Origin: Campylobacterota bacterium
Lineage (GTDB): Bacteria > Campylobacterota > Campylobacteria > Campylobacterales > Nitratiruptoraceae
Direction of reading: 5' to 3'
Length of the DNA stretch: 64,000 nt
Assembly (NCBI GenBank): GCA_015494715.1
Contig: WGAT01000071.1
Location: forward strand, 17,591 to 81,590
Below the pieces are notes generated by a model, which ran no database searches, was not told the DNA's origin, and was given only the letters and a program-made list of their open reading frames with translations. Position 1 is the first letter of the stretch. Every line of letters starts with the position of its first letter. The position numbers and the translations under genes were made by a program. Below, piece by piece: positions 50,046 through 58,090 of the stretch.

Positions 50046-50516
50046 ATGAGACGAAGCGGTTTTACCCTTATGGAGTTGATTTTTGTCATGGTGGTTATTG
50101 GTGTTTTGGCGGCCGTGGCGTTGCCAAAATTCAAAGCGATGAGAGAAAACTCCATCGTAACCAATCTCGTAGCCAATTATACCAACGCTATACAAAACGC
50201 GCCGGCAGCCTACCTCAACGAAGTTGAACTCAACGATGTAGCGCCCGATAAAATCAAAATTACCGATCTTATCAAAATTCCGGCCTTTACGTACGAAACC
50301 AACAAAAAAGGGTGGGAAAAAGTGGACGACAAAACCGCCACCTACCATGTAAGCGATACGGATTATATGATGTTTGCGTATGATGGTCTAGATACGCTCA
50401 AAATCACTACACTCATTAAAAACAAGCTTATCAAAGATAAAATCACCAAAAAACTTGGACTAAGCTGGCAAAACGATACGAACGTCACTACGGTCAATTT
50501 AGCCGAAAATGATTAA
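50046..50516 (+). CDS. Type IV pilin/pseudopilin (MshA-like candidate)
   Basis: The 156-residue protein has a short basic leader MRRSG and cleavage before FTLMELIFVMVVIGVLAAVALP, with Glu5 in the mature sequence (only part quoted). This is a classic prepilin signal and N-terminal helix. The globular part is Lys/Asp-rich and has no cysteine pair, unlike many major pilins. An AAGGAGAG ribosome site precedes ATG 50046. It overlaps the next pseudopilin by 8 bp and both face the minus-strand msh/cts-like operon. It could be the major pilin. Confidence 0.85.
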   Translation: MRRSGFTLMELIFVMVVIGVLAAVALPKFKAMRENSIVTNLVANYTNAIQNAPAAYLNEVELNDVAPDKIKITDLIKIPAFTYETNKKGWEKVDDKTATYHVSDTDYMMFAYDGLDTLKITTLIKNKLIKDKITKKLGLSWQNDTNVTTVNLAEND

Positions 50517-50991
50517 AAAAGCCTTTACCCTCCTTGAGCTTATCTTCGTCATGGTGGTCATTGGTATCCTTGCCGCCATGGCGCTCCCTAAATTTCGAGG
50601 CCTCTCCTCAAACGCCAAAGTATCGAGTGAGTTGGCCACGGCCTCTACCATTCAAAGCGCTTTGGACGATATCCATAGCGACTGGATCGTAAGCGAAGGC
50701 TCGCTGCGATGGGGCAACAATAAAACGAGTAGCGATCTTAACGCCAAGGGCTATCCCAAAAAACTGGGCGAATGCCCTAGGGCGTTTAATTGGATTTTGA
50801 AAAACTCAGCTACTCTTGATAGAGTATGGCAGTGTGAAGCACAAGGGGGAAAATTTATCTATCGGGGTCCCGCATCCAATCCCCAAAAAGGGGCTCCAGA
50901 AAACGGAGAGGGCAAGCCGGATAAAAACGACTGCTGGATCTACGAACCAGATACTGGGGTCTTTAGACTAAGCGAGGGGTGCGCGAATTAG
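50509..50991 (+). CDS. Type IV pilin/pseudopilin (MshB-like candidate)
   Basis: The 160-residue protein has the prepilin signature KKAFTLLELIFVMVVIGILAAM, with Glu5, then a globular domain with three cysteines (CPRAFN, QCEAQG, DCWIYEPDTGVFRLSEGC). Paired cysteines near the C-terminus resemble the D-region of type IV pilins. Its stop overlaps the stop of a minus-strand 33-residue frame. It was probably formed by duplication with the preceding pilin gene, as the first 25 residues are nearly identical. Confidence 0.87.
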   Translation: MIKKAFTLLELIFVMVVIGILAAMALPKFRGLSSNAKVSSELATASTIQSALDDIHSDWIVSEGSLRWGNNKTSSDLNAKGYPKKLGECPRAFNWILKNSATLDRVWQCEAQGGKFIYRGPASNPQKGAPENGEGKPDKNDCWIYEPDTGVFRLSEGCAN

Positions 50992-51089
50992 AGCTCCCCT
51001 ATCTTTTTGATAACCCAAAATCCAAAGCCTAGTACCACTACACTCAGTATCGATAAGACGATGCTGCCAAGCTCTATACTCCACTCCAT
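50988..51089 (-). CDS. 33-residue single-pass membrane peptide after mshG
   Basis: A short minus-strand frame begins one base after the mshG-like stop (GGATAGG serves as ribosome site). It encodes MEWSIELGSIVLSILSVVVL followed by GFGFWVIKKIGEL: an acidic N-terminus, one membrane helix and two lysines. The tight spacing implies co-translation with the pilus operon. No family is recognised; it occupies the place where other msh loci carry mshF, but is far shorter. Confidence 0.5.
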   Translation of the reverse strand: MEWSIELGSIVLSILSVVVLGFGFWVIKKIGEL

Positions 51090-51090
51090 C

Positions 51091-52332
51091 CTATCCGGCC
51101 GTTTGCGTTAGATTCCACATCGGCAAAAAGATGCCCAAGGCCAGAGTCAAAACAAATCCGGCAATTGCGGCAATGAGCAGCGGCTCAATAAGCGTAGCGA
51201 TATTATCTACCATATAATTGAAACGATCTTTATAGATCTTTTGAATTTTTTCGAGCATTCGCGAAAGCCCCCCTCCAATCTCGCCGCTTCTAATCATCTC
51301 CAAAACCATATTCTCAAAAAGTCCCGTCTGAGCAAACCCTTGGTACAAAGTGCGCCCCTCTTCCACCGCCGTGACGATTTGACGCAGCTTGTAACGCAAA
51401 TAGCTGTTATCCACCACTTCCAAAGCGATCTCAATGGCATCTATCATTGGTATCCCCGCATTGTGCAAAACCCGAAAAATATATAAAAACCGGCTCACCA
51501 TCGCATAATAGGTAGCCTTGCCCACGATAAAAATGTGCAAGATCAAACGATCAAGAAAAAAGCGCACTCTCTCATTCTTACTATAAAGCCAAGAGATGAT
51601 GCCCGTTGTCACAAAAGCGCCAATCAAAATGTACAGACCATACTCTTTAAAAGCGTGCTCTAGCCAGAGCAAAAAGAGCGTTGGCAAAGGCAGCTCCATC
51701 TTCGACTCTTTAAAAAAGGCCTCAAATTGAGGAATCACCATCAAAGTCACAACAACAAAAGCGATGCTCATCGCCACGATGATAAAAAGCGGATATCTGG
51801 TCGCTTTTTTAAATTTTCTCCTATTCTCTAACATCTCTTGTAAAATCGTGGCCAAATGGGCTATCTCTTCAGCTAGCGCCCCAGTCTCTTCGCCAAGTCG
51901 AAACATAGAAAGAGAAAGAGTACCCAACTGCTTTTTAAAACGCTTTGCCGCTTCGTACAAACTCTTTCCGCTTTCAATATCCTCGTATATTTGGGTAAAA
52001 ATGGCCTTGAGCATAGGGTCGGTCTCGTTTTTTGCCGCCTCCGAAAGAGCGAAATTAAGAGGCAAACCGGCATCAAGCATCACGGAGAGCTGATCTAAAA
52101 GGGCAATATAGCGCTCCATATCCACAGGGCGATTTTTTATGGGGTCTTTGATTTTGTCTAAGAGCTTTTTGAGTTTCCAAGAAAGAGGCTCACTAATCTC
52201 CGTTATATCGATAAGTACGCCTATTTGACGCTGTAAAAACTCCTTAATAGCTTCTACTTTGTTGGGCGCTTGAACGATGAGGCTCTTTCTTTGCTTTCCT
52301 ATTTTGTAGCGAATGACAAAAAACTTCATCAT
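51091..52332 (-). CDS. ctsF: Pilus/transformation platform protein MshG/CtsF-like
   Basis: The 413-residue GspF/PilC-family inner-membrane protein has two cytoplasmic helical domains and about three membrane helices. It shows RPVDMERYIALLDQLSVMLDAGLPL and the repeated motif in ALLDQLSVML and VSRFLYIFRVLHNAGIPMIDAI. IATLIEPLLIAAIAGFVLTLALGIFLPM (part) closes it. It anchors pilus assembly and interacts with the ATPase. It overlaps the ATPase gene by 4 bp. Campylobacter CtsF in the same order is required for DNA uptake. Confidence 0.93.
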   Translation of the reverse strand: MMKFFVIRYKIGKQRKSLIVQAPNKVEAIKEFLQRQIGVLIDITEISEPLSWKLKKLLDKIKDPIKNRPVDMERYIALLDQLSVMLDAGLPLNFALSEAAKNETDPMLKAIFTQIYEDIESGKSLYEAAKRFKKQLGTLSLSMFRLGEETGALAEEIAHLATILQEMLENRRKFKKATRYPLFIIVAMSIAFVVVTLMVIPQFEAFFKESKMELPLPTLFLLWLEHAFKEYGLYILIGAFVTTGIISWLYSKNERVRFFLDRLILHIFIVGKATYYAMVSRFLYIFRVLHNAGIPMIDAIEIALEVVDNSYLRYKLRQIVTAVEEGRTLYQGFAQTGLFENMVLEMIRSGEIGGGLSRMLEKIQKIYKDRFNYMVDNIATLIEPLLIAAIAGFVLTLALGIFLPMWNLTQTAG

Positions 52333-54008
52333 TTCTCTTTGGTAACTCGCAAAACCTCTTCAAGCGTCGTGATCCCTTTGAGCGCCTTTTTGACACCATC
52401 GGCGATCATAGGCTTAAAATCGGTATTGTTTATGGCATACTCGTAAATTTCAAATTTATTGGCTCCCTCGCTAATCCTCTTGGCGATTTCTTCGTCTATT
52501 TTGAGGATCTCAGATATCATTGTACGGCCATGGTATCCCGTAAAATCGCATTTACTGCACCCGTTGCCTTTGTAAAAAGTAGAAGTTGCGGGCAGATACT
52601 TTTGTACTTTTTTCAGTAGAGCCCTTGGGGGTTTGGTTTCGCTCTTGCAATAAGGACAGATACGGCGAACAAGCCGCTGCGCTACGACGCCTATCATCGC
52701 ATCGGCTATCATATAGGGTTTAAGACCCATCTGTACCAGCCTTGAGATGGCTCCGGGTGCATCGTTGGTATGGAGGGTGGAAAAGACCAAGTGACCGGTC
52801 AACGAAGCTTGCGCCGCGGCATCGAGCGTATCGAAATCCCGCACCTCCCCTATGAGGATGACATCTGGGTCTTGGCGTAAAAAAGATCGCACCGCCACGG
52901 CAAAAGTGAGGCCTGTCTTTTCGTTTACTTGCACCTGCTGCACAAGAGGCAGATGATACTCCACCGGATCTTCGATAGTCATAACCTTATTGTGAATACT
53001 CTTAATCTCATTCAAAGCCGCATACAAAGTAGTAGTTTTTCCACTTCCCGTGGGCCCCGTAATCAAAAGTATTCCATAAGGCGAGTGGATCATATCCTCA
53101 AAATATTCCAGATTTTTATCCTCAAATCCCAACTCTTCCAAACGCAGCAGCGCCTTTTCCCGATCAAGGATTCGCATAACCAAAGACTCCCCATAGATTG
53201 TGGGGGTTGCGGAGAGACGAAAGTCATAAAGTTTAGATTCTATTTTCATACTAAATCGTCCATCTTGAGGCTTTCGACGCTCACCAATATCCAATCCACC
53301 CAATAACTTCAAGCGAGTGCTCAAAGCGTGGTATATCTCGCTATCAAAAACAAAGGTCTCGTTTAGCACCCCGTCTACACGGGCGCGTACCACCGCTTTT
53401 TTTTCATCGGGCTCGATATGGATATCGCTGGCTCGGCGTACAATGGAGTCTTTGATGATGAGGTGGATAAGACGCACGACCGCGCTCTCCTCTCCTTCTT
53501 TTTTGAGCCCTTCGCTGGCAAGTTCTCGTTTGACCTCTTCGATGATGGAGCGAGAATCTTCAAGAATGGAGAGACGATGGAAAATCGTATCGATATCCTC
53601 TTCCAACGCAAGATAAATCTTGAGGGGTTTCATACCGATGGTGCGCTCAAGTACCTCCAAAGCCTCATAATTCAAGGGATCGGAAGTGGCGACATAAATA
53701 TAGTCCTCATCCTCTTTAAAAGGGATCGCTTTAGCGTTTTTGAGTACTTGCAAAGGATACTTGGCCAAACGCTCAAAGTCGATTTTTTCTCCATAAAGGT
53801 CTACAAACTCATATCCAAGCTGTTTAGAAAGGACCCGCAGCAGATCCTTTTGGGTAACAAGCCCCTCCTCTACCAATATTTGGCCAAGTTTTTTTGTAAA
53901 GTTGCTCTGTTTTTGCAGATCAAGGGCATGCTCTAGCTGTTTGGGGCTCAACAATCCCTCTTCTACCAACAAATCTCCAAGCCGTACCTTTTTTTGTATC
54001 ATTGCCAC
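52329..54008 (-). CDS. ctsE: Pilus/transformation assembly ATPase MshE/CtsE-like
   Basis: The 559-residue GspE/PilB-type ATPase has an N-terminal MshEN domain (RLGDLLVEEGLLSPKQLEHAL), a Walker A GPTGSGKTTTLY, Asp-box, Walker B ILIGEVRDFDT and the zinc-binding tetracysteine (CPYC and GCSKC). MshEN domains bind c-di-GMP in MshE; the repeated LGxxL(V/I)xxGL pattern appears twice here (residues about 7-25 and 40-60), so c-di-GMP control is plausible given the nearby cyclases. It energises pilus extension at the inner membrane. It overlaps ctsX/mshN-like by 10 bp. Confidence 0.95.
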   Translation of the reverse strand: MAMIQKKVRLGDLLVEEGLLSPKQLEHALDLQKQSNFTKKLGQILVEEGLVTQKDLLRVLSKQLGYEFVDLYGEKIDFERLAKYPLQVLKNAKAIPFKEDEDYIYVATSDPLNYEALEVLERTIGMKPLKIYLALEEDIDTIFHRLSILEDSRSIIEEVKRELASEGLKKEGEESAVVRLIHLIIKDSIVRRASDIHIEPDEKKAVVRARVDGVLNETFVFDSEIYHALSTRLKLLGGLDIGERRKPQDGRFSMKIESKLYDFRLSATPTIYGESLVMRILDREKALLRLEELGFEDKNLEYFEDMIHSPYGILLITGPTGSGKTTTLYAALNEIKSIHNKVMTIEDPVEYHLPLVQQVQVNEKTGLTFAVAVRSFLRQDPDVILIGEVRDFDTLDAAAQASLTGHLVFSTLHTNDAPGAISRLVQMGLKPYMIADAMIGVVAQRLVRRICPYCKSETKPPRALLKKVQKYLPATSTFYKGNGCSKCDFTGYHGRTMISEILKIDEEIAKRISEGANKFEIYEYAINNTDFKPMIADGVKKALKGITTLEEVLRVTKEK

Positions 54009-54886
54009 TCTTTTAGCAGTTTTTGAGCCTTGGCAGACTCCTTATAATCTAAATAGACACGCAAAATCTGGCGAGCTCTTCGCTCTTGTCCCATCTCTTT
54101 TAAGGATCTAGCGTACAAAATCCAAGCCTCCTCTTTCTCCCTATCCAAAGCGTTGGCTTTTTTTGCCCAATGCAAAGCCTCTTGGTACCTCTTTTTGTTC
54201 AAGTAGCTTCTAGCGATCTGGATCGCCAAGTCATAGCTTTGGCGCTGGCTAAAGAGCTTTTGTAGTTCAGCCACACTAAACTCTTTGGCCGATATTACCT
54301 CTTTGGGCGAAGAGGAGGCGACTTTTTTATGTACCTGTTTGCGTTGTTTATGAGGCAAGCTCTTTTGCACAATATGGTTACATTTTTCTCGCACCACCAC
54401 ATAATCGATCCCCTCCTTTGTAGCCAAATCGATCCAAGGCCGTAAAGCTCTCTTGCTTCTTTGGGTATTGCAGATCAAAAAGAGCTGCGTATGGCCGTTT
54501 TCTAATTTTGCGCCCCGCTTCACATAACAAGAAAACCCTATACGCTCCATTTTTTTATTATATTCTAAAAGTTTACTCTTATAGCGATCATACGCATAAA
54601 AGAGCTGGAGCGCATAACAGCCCTTGGTAACCTCTGTATGGCGCAAAGAAGAGGCAAAAGAGGAGGAAAAGGAGGAGGAAGATGAGCAAGAAAAAGACCT
54701 TTGGCTAGAAGCGCTAAAAAAGTTCAATCCAAAAGGAGGAGAATCTGTCCAAAGATACCATCCCGCTCCCATAATCGCCGCAAACGCTACGATCCATACT
54801 CCATATGTTTTGACAAACTTCTTGAGCCAGTAGCGGCGACAGCGCCTTTGAAGCTCATCAAAATCAAATATCAAGCACTCCTCCAT
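53999..54886 (-). CDS. ctsX: Membrane-anchored TPR protein MshN/CtsX-like
   Basis: The 295-residue protein has a cytoplasmic N-terminus with arginines, one membrane helix (about 29-48), and a Ser-rich linker with runs of up to five serines. A periplasmic region and C-terminal TPR-like helices follow (about 210-295; SYDLAIQIARSYLNKKRYQEALHWAKKANAL in part). The position between the ATPase genes matches mshN of the MSHA locus and ctsX of Campylobacter. It probably scaffolds the periplasmic part of the machine. Confidence 0.75.
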   Translation of the reverse strand: MEECLIFDFDELQRRCRRYWLKKFVKTYGVWIVAFAAIMGAGWYLWTDSPPFGLNFFSASSQRSFSCSSSSSFSSSFASSLRHTEVTKGCYALQLFYAYDRYKSKLLEYNKKMERIGFSCYVKRGAKLENGHTQLFLICNTQRSKRALRPWIDLATKEGIDYVVVREKCNHIVQKSLPHKQRKQVHKKVASSSPKEVISAKEFSVAELQKLFSQRQSYDLAIQIARSYLNKKRYQEALHWAKKANALDREKEEAWILYARSLKEMGQERRARQILRVYLDYKESAKAQKLLKEWQ

Positions 54887-55658
54887 CGATAGCCGCCATA
54901 CGCACCAGACATCGACTAGGTTTTTGATATTTTGGGCGGTTGGTTTTGAGTGCGTAATCCATCATCAAAAACATTTTATTGAGTATCTTTTTGGTATCTC
55001 GAAAGTTCCCTTTGGCGATGGCAAAGATCTCTTTGGACAAAGCTTTAGAAAAATCTCTTTCCAAAATGACGGCTTTGGCCTTAAGAAGAGCGTTGGAGAT
55101 AAACTCCCTCGTCTCGTCAAACTCCATCGTCTCCATCCCTAAGACGCGATGTGGGCGTGAGCGAAACTGCGGCTGGCTTAGAATCTTTTTGGACTCATGC
55201 TTGTGCATGGCCAATAAAAACCAAAAGGCTCTGCTGTCGGCTAAAATACGAAGAAGCTCCACCATCTCCTTACCCAAAAGCTGCGCCTCATCGATAGCAA
55301 CGATCGTATCGCTCTTTTTGTATATCTGCACCGCCTGTGTTATCATCGCCTCCAAAGAGTATTCGGCCACTTCGTGTCCACTCTTTAAGATCAAGGAGCG
55401 AACGAAATCAACGGGCTCGAAAAATGGGGAGTCATACTTGATGAGCCGATAGTTTTGAACAAGCACTCGGGGAAGACGCTCAAGAAAAACGGATTTGCCA
55501 CAGCCGGGCACGCCTACTAAAAAAAGCAGCTGTCGTGTCTCATTTTTCAAAGTAAAAAGAAGCTCCTCTTTAAGTTTCAAAGCAGCTTGCGTCTCATAAT
55601 AATCTATCTCTTCAACCCGCTCCTCAAAAATTTTGGCGATGGCCGCATAATCAGCCAC
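54864..55658 (-). CDS. ctsP: AAA ATPase MshM/CtsP-like (ExeA family)
   Basis: Starting at GTG 55658, which has an AAGGAGG site five bases upstream, the 264-residue cytosolic ATPase has Walker A VGVPGCGKSVF and Walker B TIVAIDEAQLL. A sensor-like segment AFWFLLAMHK follows. It belongs to the ExeA/GspA-type AAA family. MshM in Vibrio and CtsP in Campylobacter occupy the same locus position. Frames starting further upstream would run within the secretin gene. It overlaps secretin by 8 bp and CtsX-like by 23 bp. Confidence 0.87.
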   Translation of the reverse strand: MADYAAIAKIFEERVEEIDYYETQAALKLKEELLFTLKNETRQLLFLVGVPGCGKSVFLERLPRVLVQNYRLIKYDSPFFEPVDFVRSLILKSGHEVAEYSLEAMITQAVQIYKKSDTIVAIDEAQLLGKEMVELLRILADSRAFWFLLAMHKHESKKILSQPQFRSRPHRVLGMETMEFDETREFISNALLKAKAVILERDFSKALSKEIFAIAKGNFRDTKKILNKMFLMMDYALKTNRPKYQKPSRCLVRMAAIDGGVLDI

Positions 55659-57138
55659 TTTGGCCTCCTTGTAAGATACTCGCTTCGTCAATGGTGGGGA
55701 TATGATTTTGATCGATTATTTTAGGTACTATCAAAATAAACAGCTCACTCTTTTTTATCTCTTTTTTCGTGCTGTGAAAAAGCCTACCAATGACTGGAAT
55801 ATCGCCTAGCAGCGGAACTTTATTGTGATCTTGGCGAAGATTTTTACTAATAAGACCTCCAATAAGAATCTTTTGACCATCTTTTACTTTGACAATCGAG
55901 GTCAACTGCTTGATCTTCATATCCGGCGGGAGGCTTCGACTTGCGCTGTTATTCGTTTCTCTGGCACTTAAGAGCTCGCTCGTGACTGGATTGATCTTCA
56001 TAATGATCTCATTTTCGTCCGTAATTTCTGGAATGACATATAAAGTGATACCGATGAATGATTGGCCAATGGCGTAGGTGACGGAAGATTGCAAAGTACC
56101 CGTAGTCGTAGGAGCGGTGTACCCCGTGGTCTCATACCGATACGAGAGCTGATCTCCTACGTTGATAATGGCGGGCTGGTTGTTTAGCGTAAGAATTTTT
56201 GGATTGGAGAGGACTTTGACGCTGCCATACTTTTTCAAAAAATCAAAAAGTCCCGTCATAGAGAAGTTATACCCCACGAAATAGTTGGGTACGGAGAAAT
56301 TTTGCACGCTTACACCATCTTGACGCACGGCGTGGGCGTCGCGATTTCCTTTGATAAAGAGATTGAATTTACTCCAGTCTATCCCCAAAGTCTGGGCGTC
56401 GTTGTAAACCACTTCGATCAGTTTAGCCTCGATAAGTACTTGCTTGTGCATCCGTTTGGTCAGCTTATGTATAAAACGCTCTACCTCATCGAGCTCTTTT
56501 TTGGTGCCCCGCACGGTAACGAGCGAAGCGTCTTTGTTGATAAAGATACGAAAATCTTTTTTACCCGAGCTGCCCAAAAGCGCTTCGAGCTGCTTTTTTA
56601 GGCTCTCCCAAAAGGTAAATTCCGATTTTGTGGTGATGGTGGTATAATCGCTCGCTTTGCCCGAGCCACCCTCTGCACTCTCCATCCCGCCACCCGCACT
56701 CAAGCCGTTTTGAGCGATATCGCCGTTTTGGGTGGAGGTGCCCAAAACGATCGATTTCTTACTCTCGCTGACCATCGAACTAAGATTAATATAGTCGATA
56801 TTATAACTTTTAGTTTTATAGTAGGCGATTTTTAACAGACTTTTACTTGGCTCATAGGTATAAAAAAGATTGTTGTTAGAGAGTAAAAAGTCAAGAAGCT
56901 CTTTGAAAGTATAATTTTTAATATTGACAAAATCAAGGGTTTTATCTATCTTTTTTTTGGCGTAAGAGTCCTCAAAAAGGATAGAAAGCCCGCACTCCAA
57001 ACTCAAATCCCTCAAAATATCTCTAACTCTTATCCCTTCTCCACGCTCGGACATCGCTTTGAGATTAAAAAGCTTCCTCTCACAGCTGTTACCAAACACC
57101 AAAGAGTACAACAGCAAAACTATAAAGAACCCCCTCAT
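55651..57138 (-). CDS. ctsD: Secretin MshL/CtsD-like
   Basis: The 495-residue outer-membrane secretin has a signal peptide (MRGFFIVLLLYSLVFG) and an STN-like N0 domain (residues 45-115, ILFEDSYAKKKIDKTLDFVNI in part). An N1/KH domain with FRIFINKDASLVTVRGTK follows. The C-terminal secretin domain includes VLSNPKILTLNNQPAIINVGDQ and the signature VKDGQKILIGGLISK...VPLLGDIPVIGRLF. The MshL-type architecture is evident. It forms the outer-membrane pore for pilus or DNA passage. It overlaps both neighbours. Confidence 0.94.
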   Translation of the reverse strand: MRGFFIVLLLYSLVFGNSCERKLFNLKAMSERGEGIRVRDILRDLSLECGLSILFEDSYAKKKIDKTLDFVNIKNYTFKELLDFLLSNNNLFYTYEPSKSLLKIAYYKTKSYNIDYINLSSMVSESKKSIVLGTSTQNGDIAQNGLSAGGGMESAEGGSGKASDYTTITTKSEFTFWESLKKQLEALLGSSGKKDFRIFINKDASLVTVRGTKKELDEVERFIHKLTKRMHKQVLIEAKLIEVVYNDAQTLGIDWSKFNLFIKGNRDAHAVRQDGVSVQNFSVPNYFVGYNFSMTGLFDFLKKYGSVKVLSNPKILTLNNQPAIINVGDQLSYRYETTGYTAPTTTGTLQSSVTYAIGQSFIGITLYVIPEITDENEIIMKINPVTSELLSARETNNSASRSLPPDMKIKQLTSIVKVKDGQKILIGGLISKNLRQDHNKVPLLGDIPVIGRLFHSTKKEIKKSELFILIVPKIIDQNHIPTIDEASILQGGQSG

Positions 57139-57467
57139 CTCTCTCCTGTTTTTAAAATTCTCTTCTTCCTTAAAAAAAGTATCTTCTTTTTCCCCTTTCT
57201 TTCCAATAAAACATAGTCATTAGTAATTTTTATAATATAAAATCCCCCCACACGCTCGCCTACTCTATAAAATCTGCCATTGATATAGGCTTTATCCCCA
57301 AAGATAGCAAAAAGATGTAAGGCAGAAACTACGGGCTTTGGGGCCGTGGGCCTACGATCTTTTTGGATAATTTTTTGCACCGAGCCAAAAGGATCGTAAA
57401 GAACATCTAAATCCAACACTTTGGCCCCCAGCACTGCGGGCAACAGCCATAACGCCACCCTTTTCAT
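57135..57467 (-). CDS. ctsR: Small periplasmic protein MshK/CtsR-like
   Basis: The 110-residue protein has a signal peptide (MKRVALWLLPAVLGA) and a short proline-containing linker. A PilP/GspC-homology-like beta segment follows, with SALHLFAIFGDKAYINGRFYRVGERVGGFYIIKI (part). Such proteins bridge the inner-membrane alignment complex and the secretin. It lies directly before the secretin gene with 4-bp overlaps on both sides, matching mshK and ctsR positions. Confidence 0.75.
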   Translation of the reverse strand: MKRVALWLLPAVLGAKVLDLDVLYDPFGSVQKIIQKDRRPTAPKPVVSALHLFAIFGDKAYINGRFYRVGERVGGFYIIKITNDYVLLERKGKKKILFLRKKRILKTGER

Positions 57468-58090
57468 CGATTTGCTCCATAGAGTTTAAGACGAAAGAAA
57501 AAAGAGGGGATCGTGCCGTTAGTCTCGACATGGAGCCTCTCTATTTTAAGAAGAAGTTTTGAAGCTTCTATGCCTCGCAAAAAACGCACCAAGGCCAAGA
57601 AATCGCCCGTCCCATTCACATCGACCGCCTTTTTCTCAAAAAGATTTCCTAAAAAAGGTTTTTGCACCTCATCGATCGCTATTTCTTCAAGCTCCAGGCC
57701 ATAGCGATACGACGCTGCCAAAATCTTTTCTAAAAGTTTGGAAAAACTTTTAGGCGATAAAAAAAGCACTCGGCGCTTTTGCAATTGATCGAGTAAAGAG
57801 CTGCGTTTGAAACGCAAAGCCTCTATACGGGTACGCAATTTGATAAGCTGACGCCGCAATTGAGCTATCTTAGCCTCCAAATATCTTGGACTTTGCTTAT
57901 AAATGGAACGCTCTAAAAGGGCTAAACGCTCTTTTTTAGACTGCAATTGTTGCAATTTCTTCTCTAAAAAACCAAAATAGCCCCCTACAATCAGTACAAA
58001 CACCAAACTCCCCAATACCATCCACCGATACGATCTTGGAAGAAGTTGGAGCTTTTGCTCATATAAATCTAAAAGTTGCGCTATCCTCAC
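57464..58090 (-). CDS. PilO/MshJ-like alignment protein
   Basis: The 208-residue protein has one membrane helix (about 24-43), a coiled coil (45-110) and a C-terminal ferredoxin-like domain. ALVRFLRGIEASKLLLKIERLHVE (part) resembles the PilO/GspM fold. It would pair with the PilM/PilN-like fusion encoded just upstream. It overlaps both neighbours by 4 bp. In Vibrio the same place holds mshJ. Confidence 0.8.
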   Translation of the reverse strand: MRIAQLLDLYEQKLQLLPRSYRWMVLGSLVFVLIVGGYFGFLEKKLQQLQSKKERLALLERSIYKQSPRYLEAKIAQLRRQLIKLRTRIEALRFKRSSLLDQLQKRRVLFLSPKSFSKLLEKILAASYRYGLELEEIAIDEVQKPFLGNLFEKKAVDVNGTGDFLALVRFLRGIEASKLLLKIERLHVETNGTIPSFFFRLKLYGANR

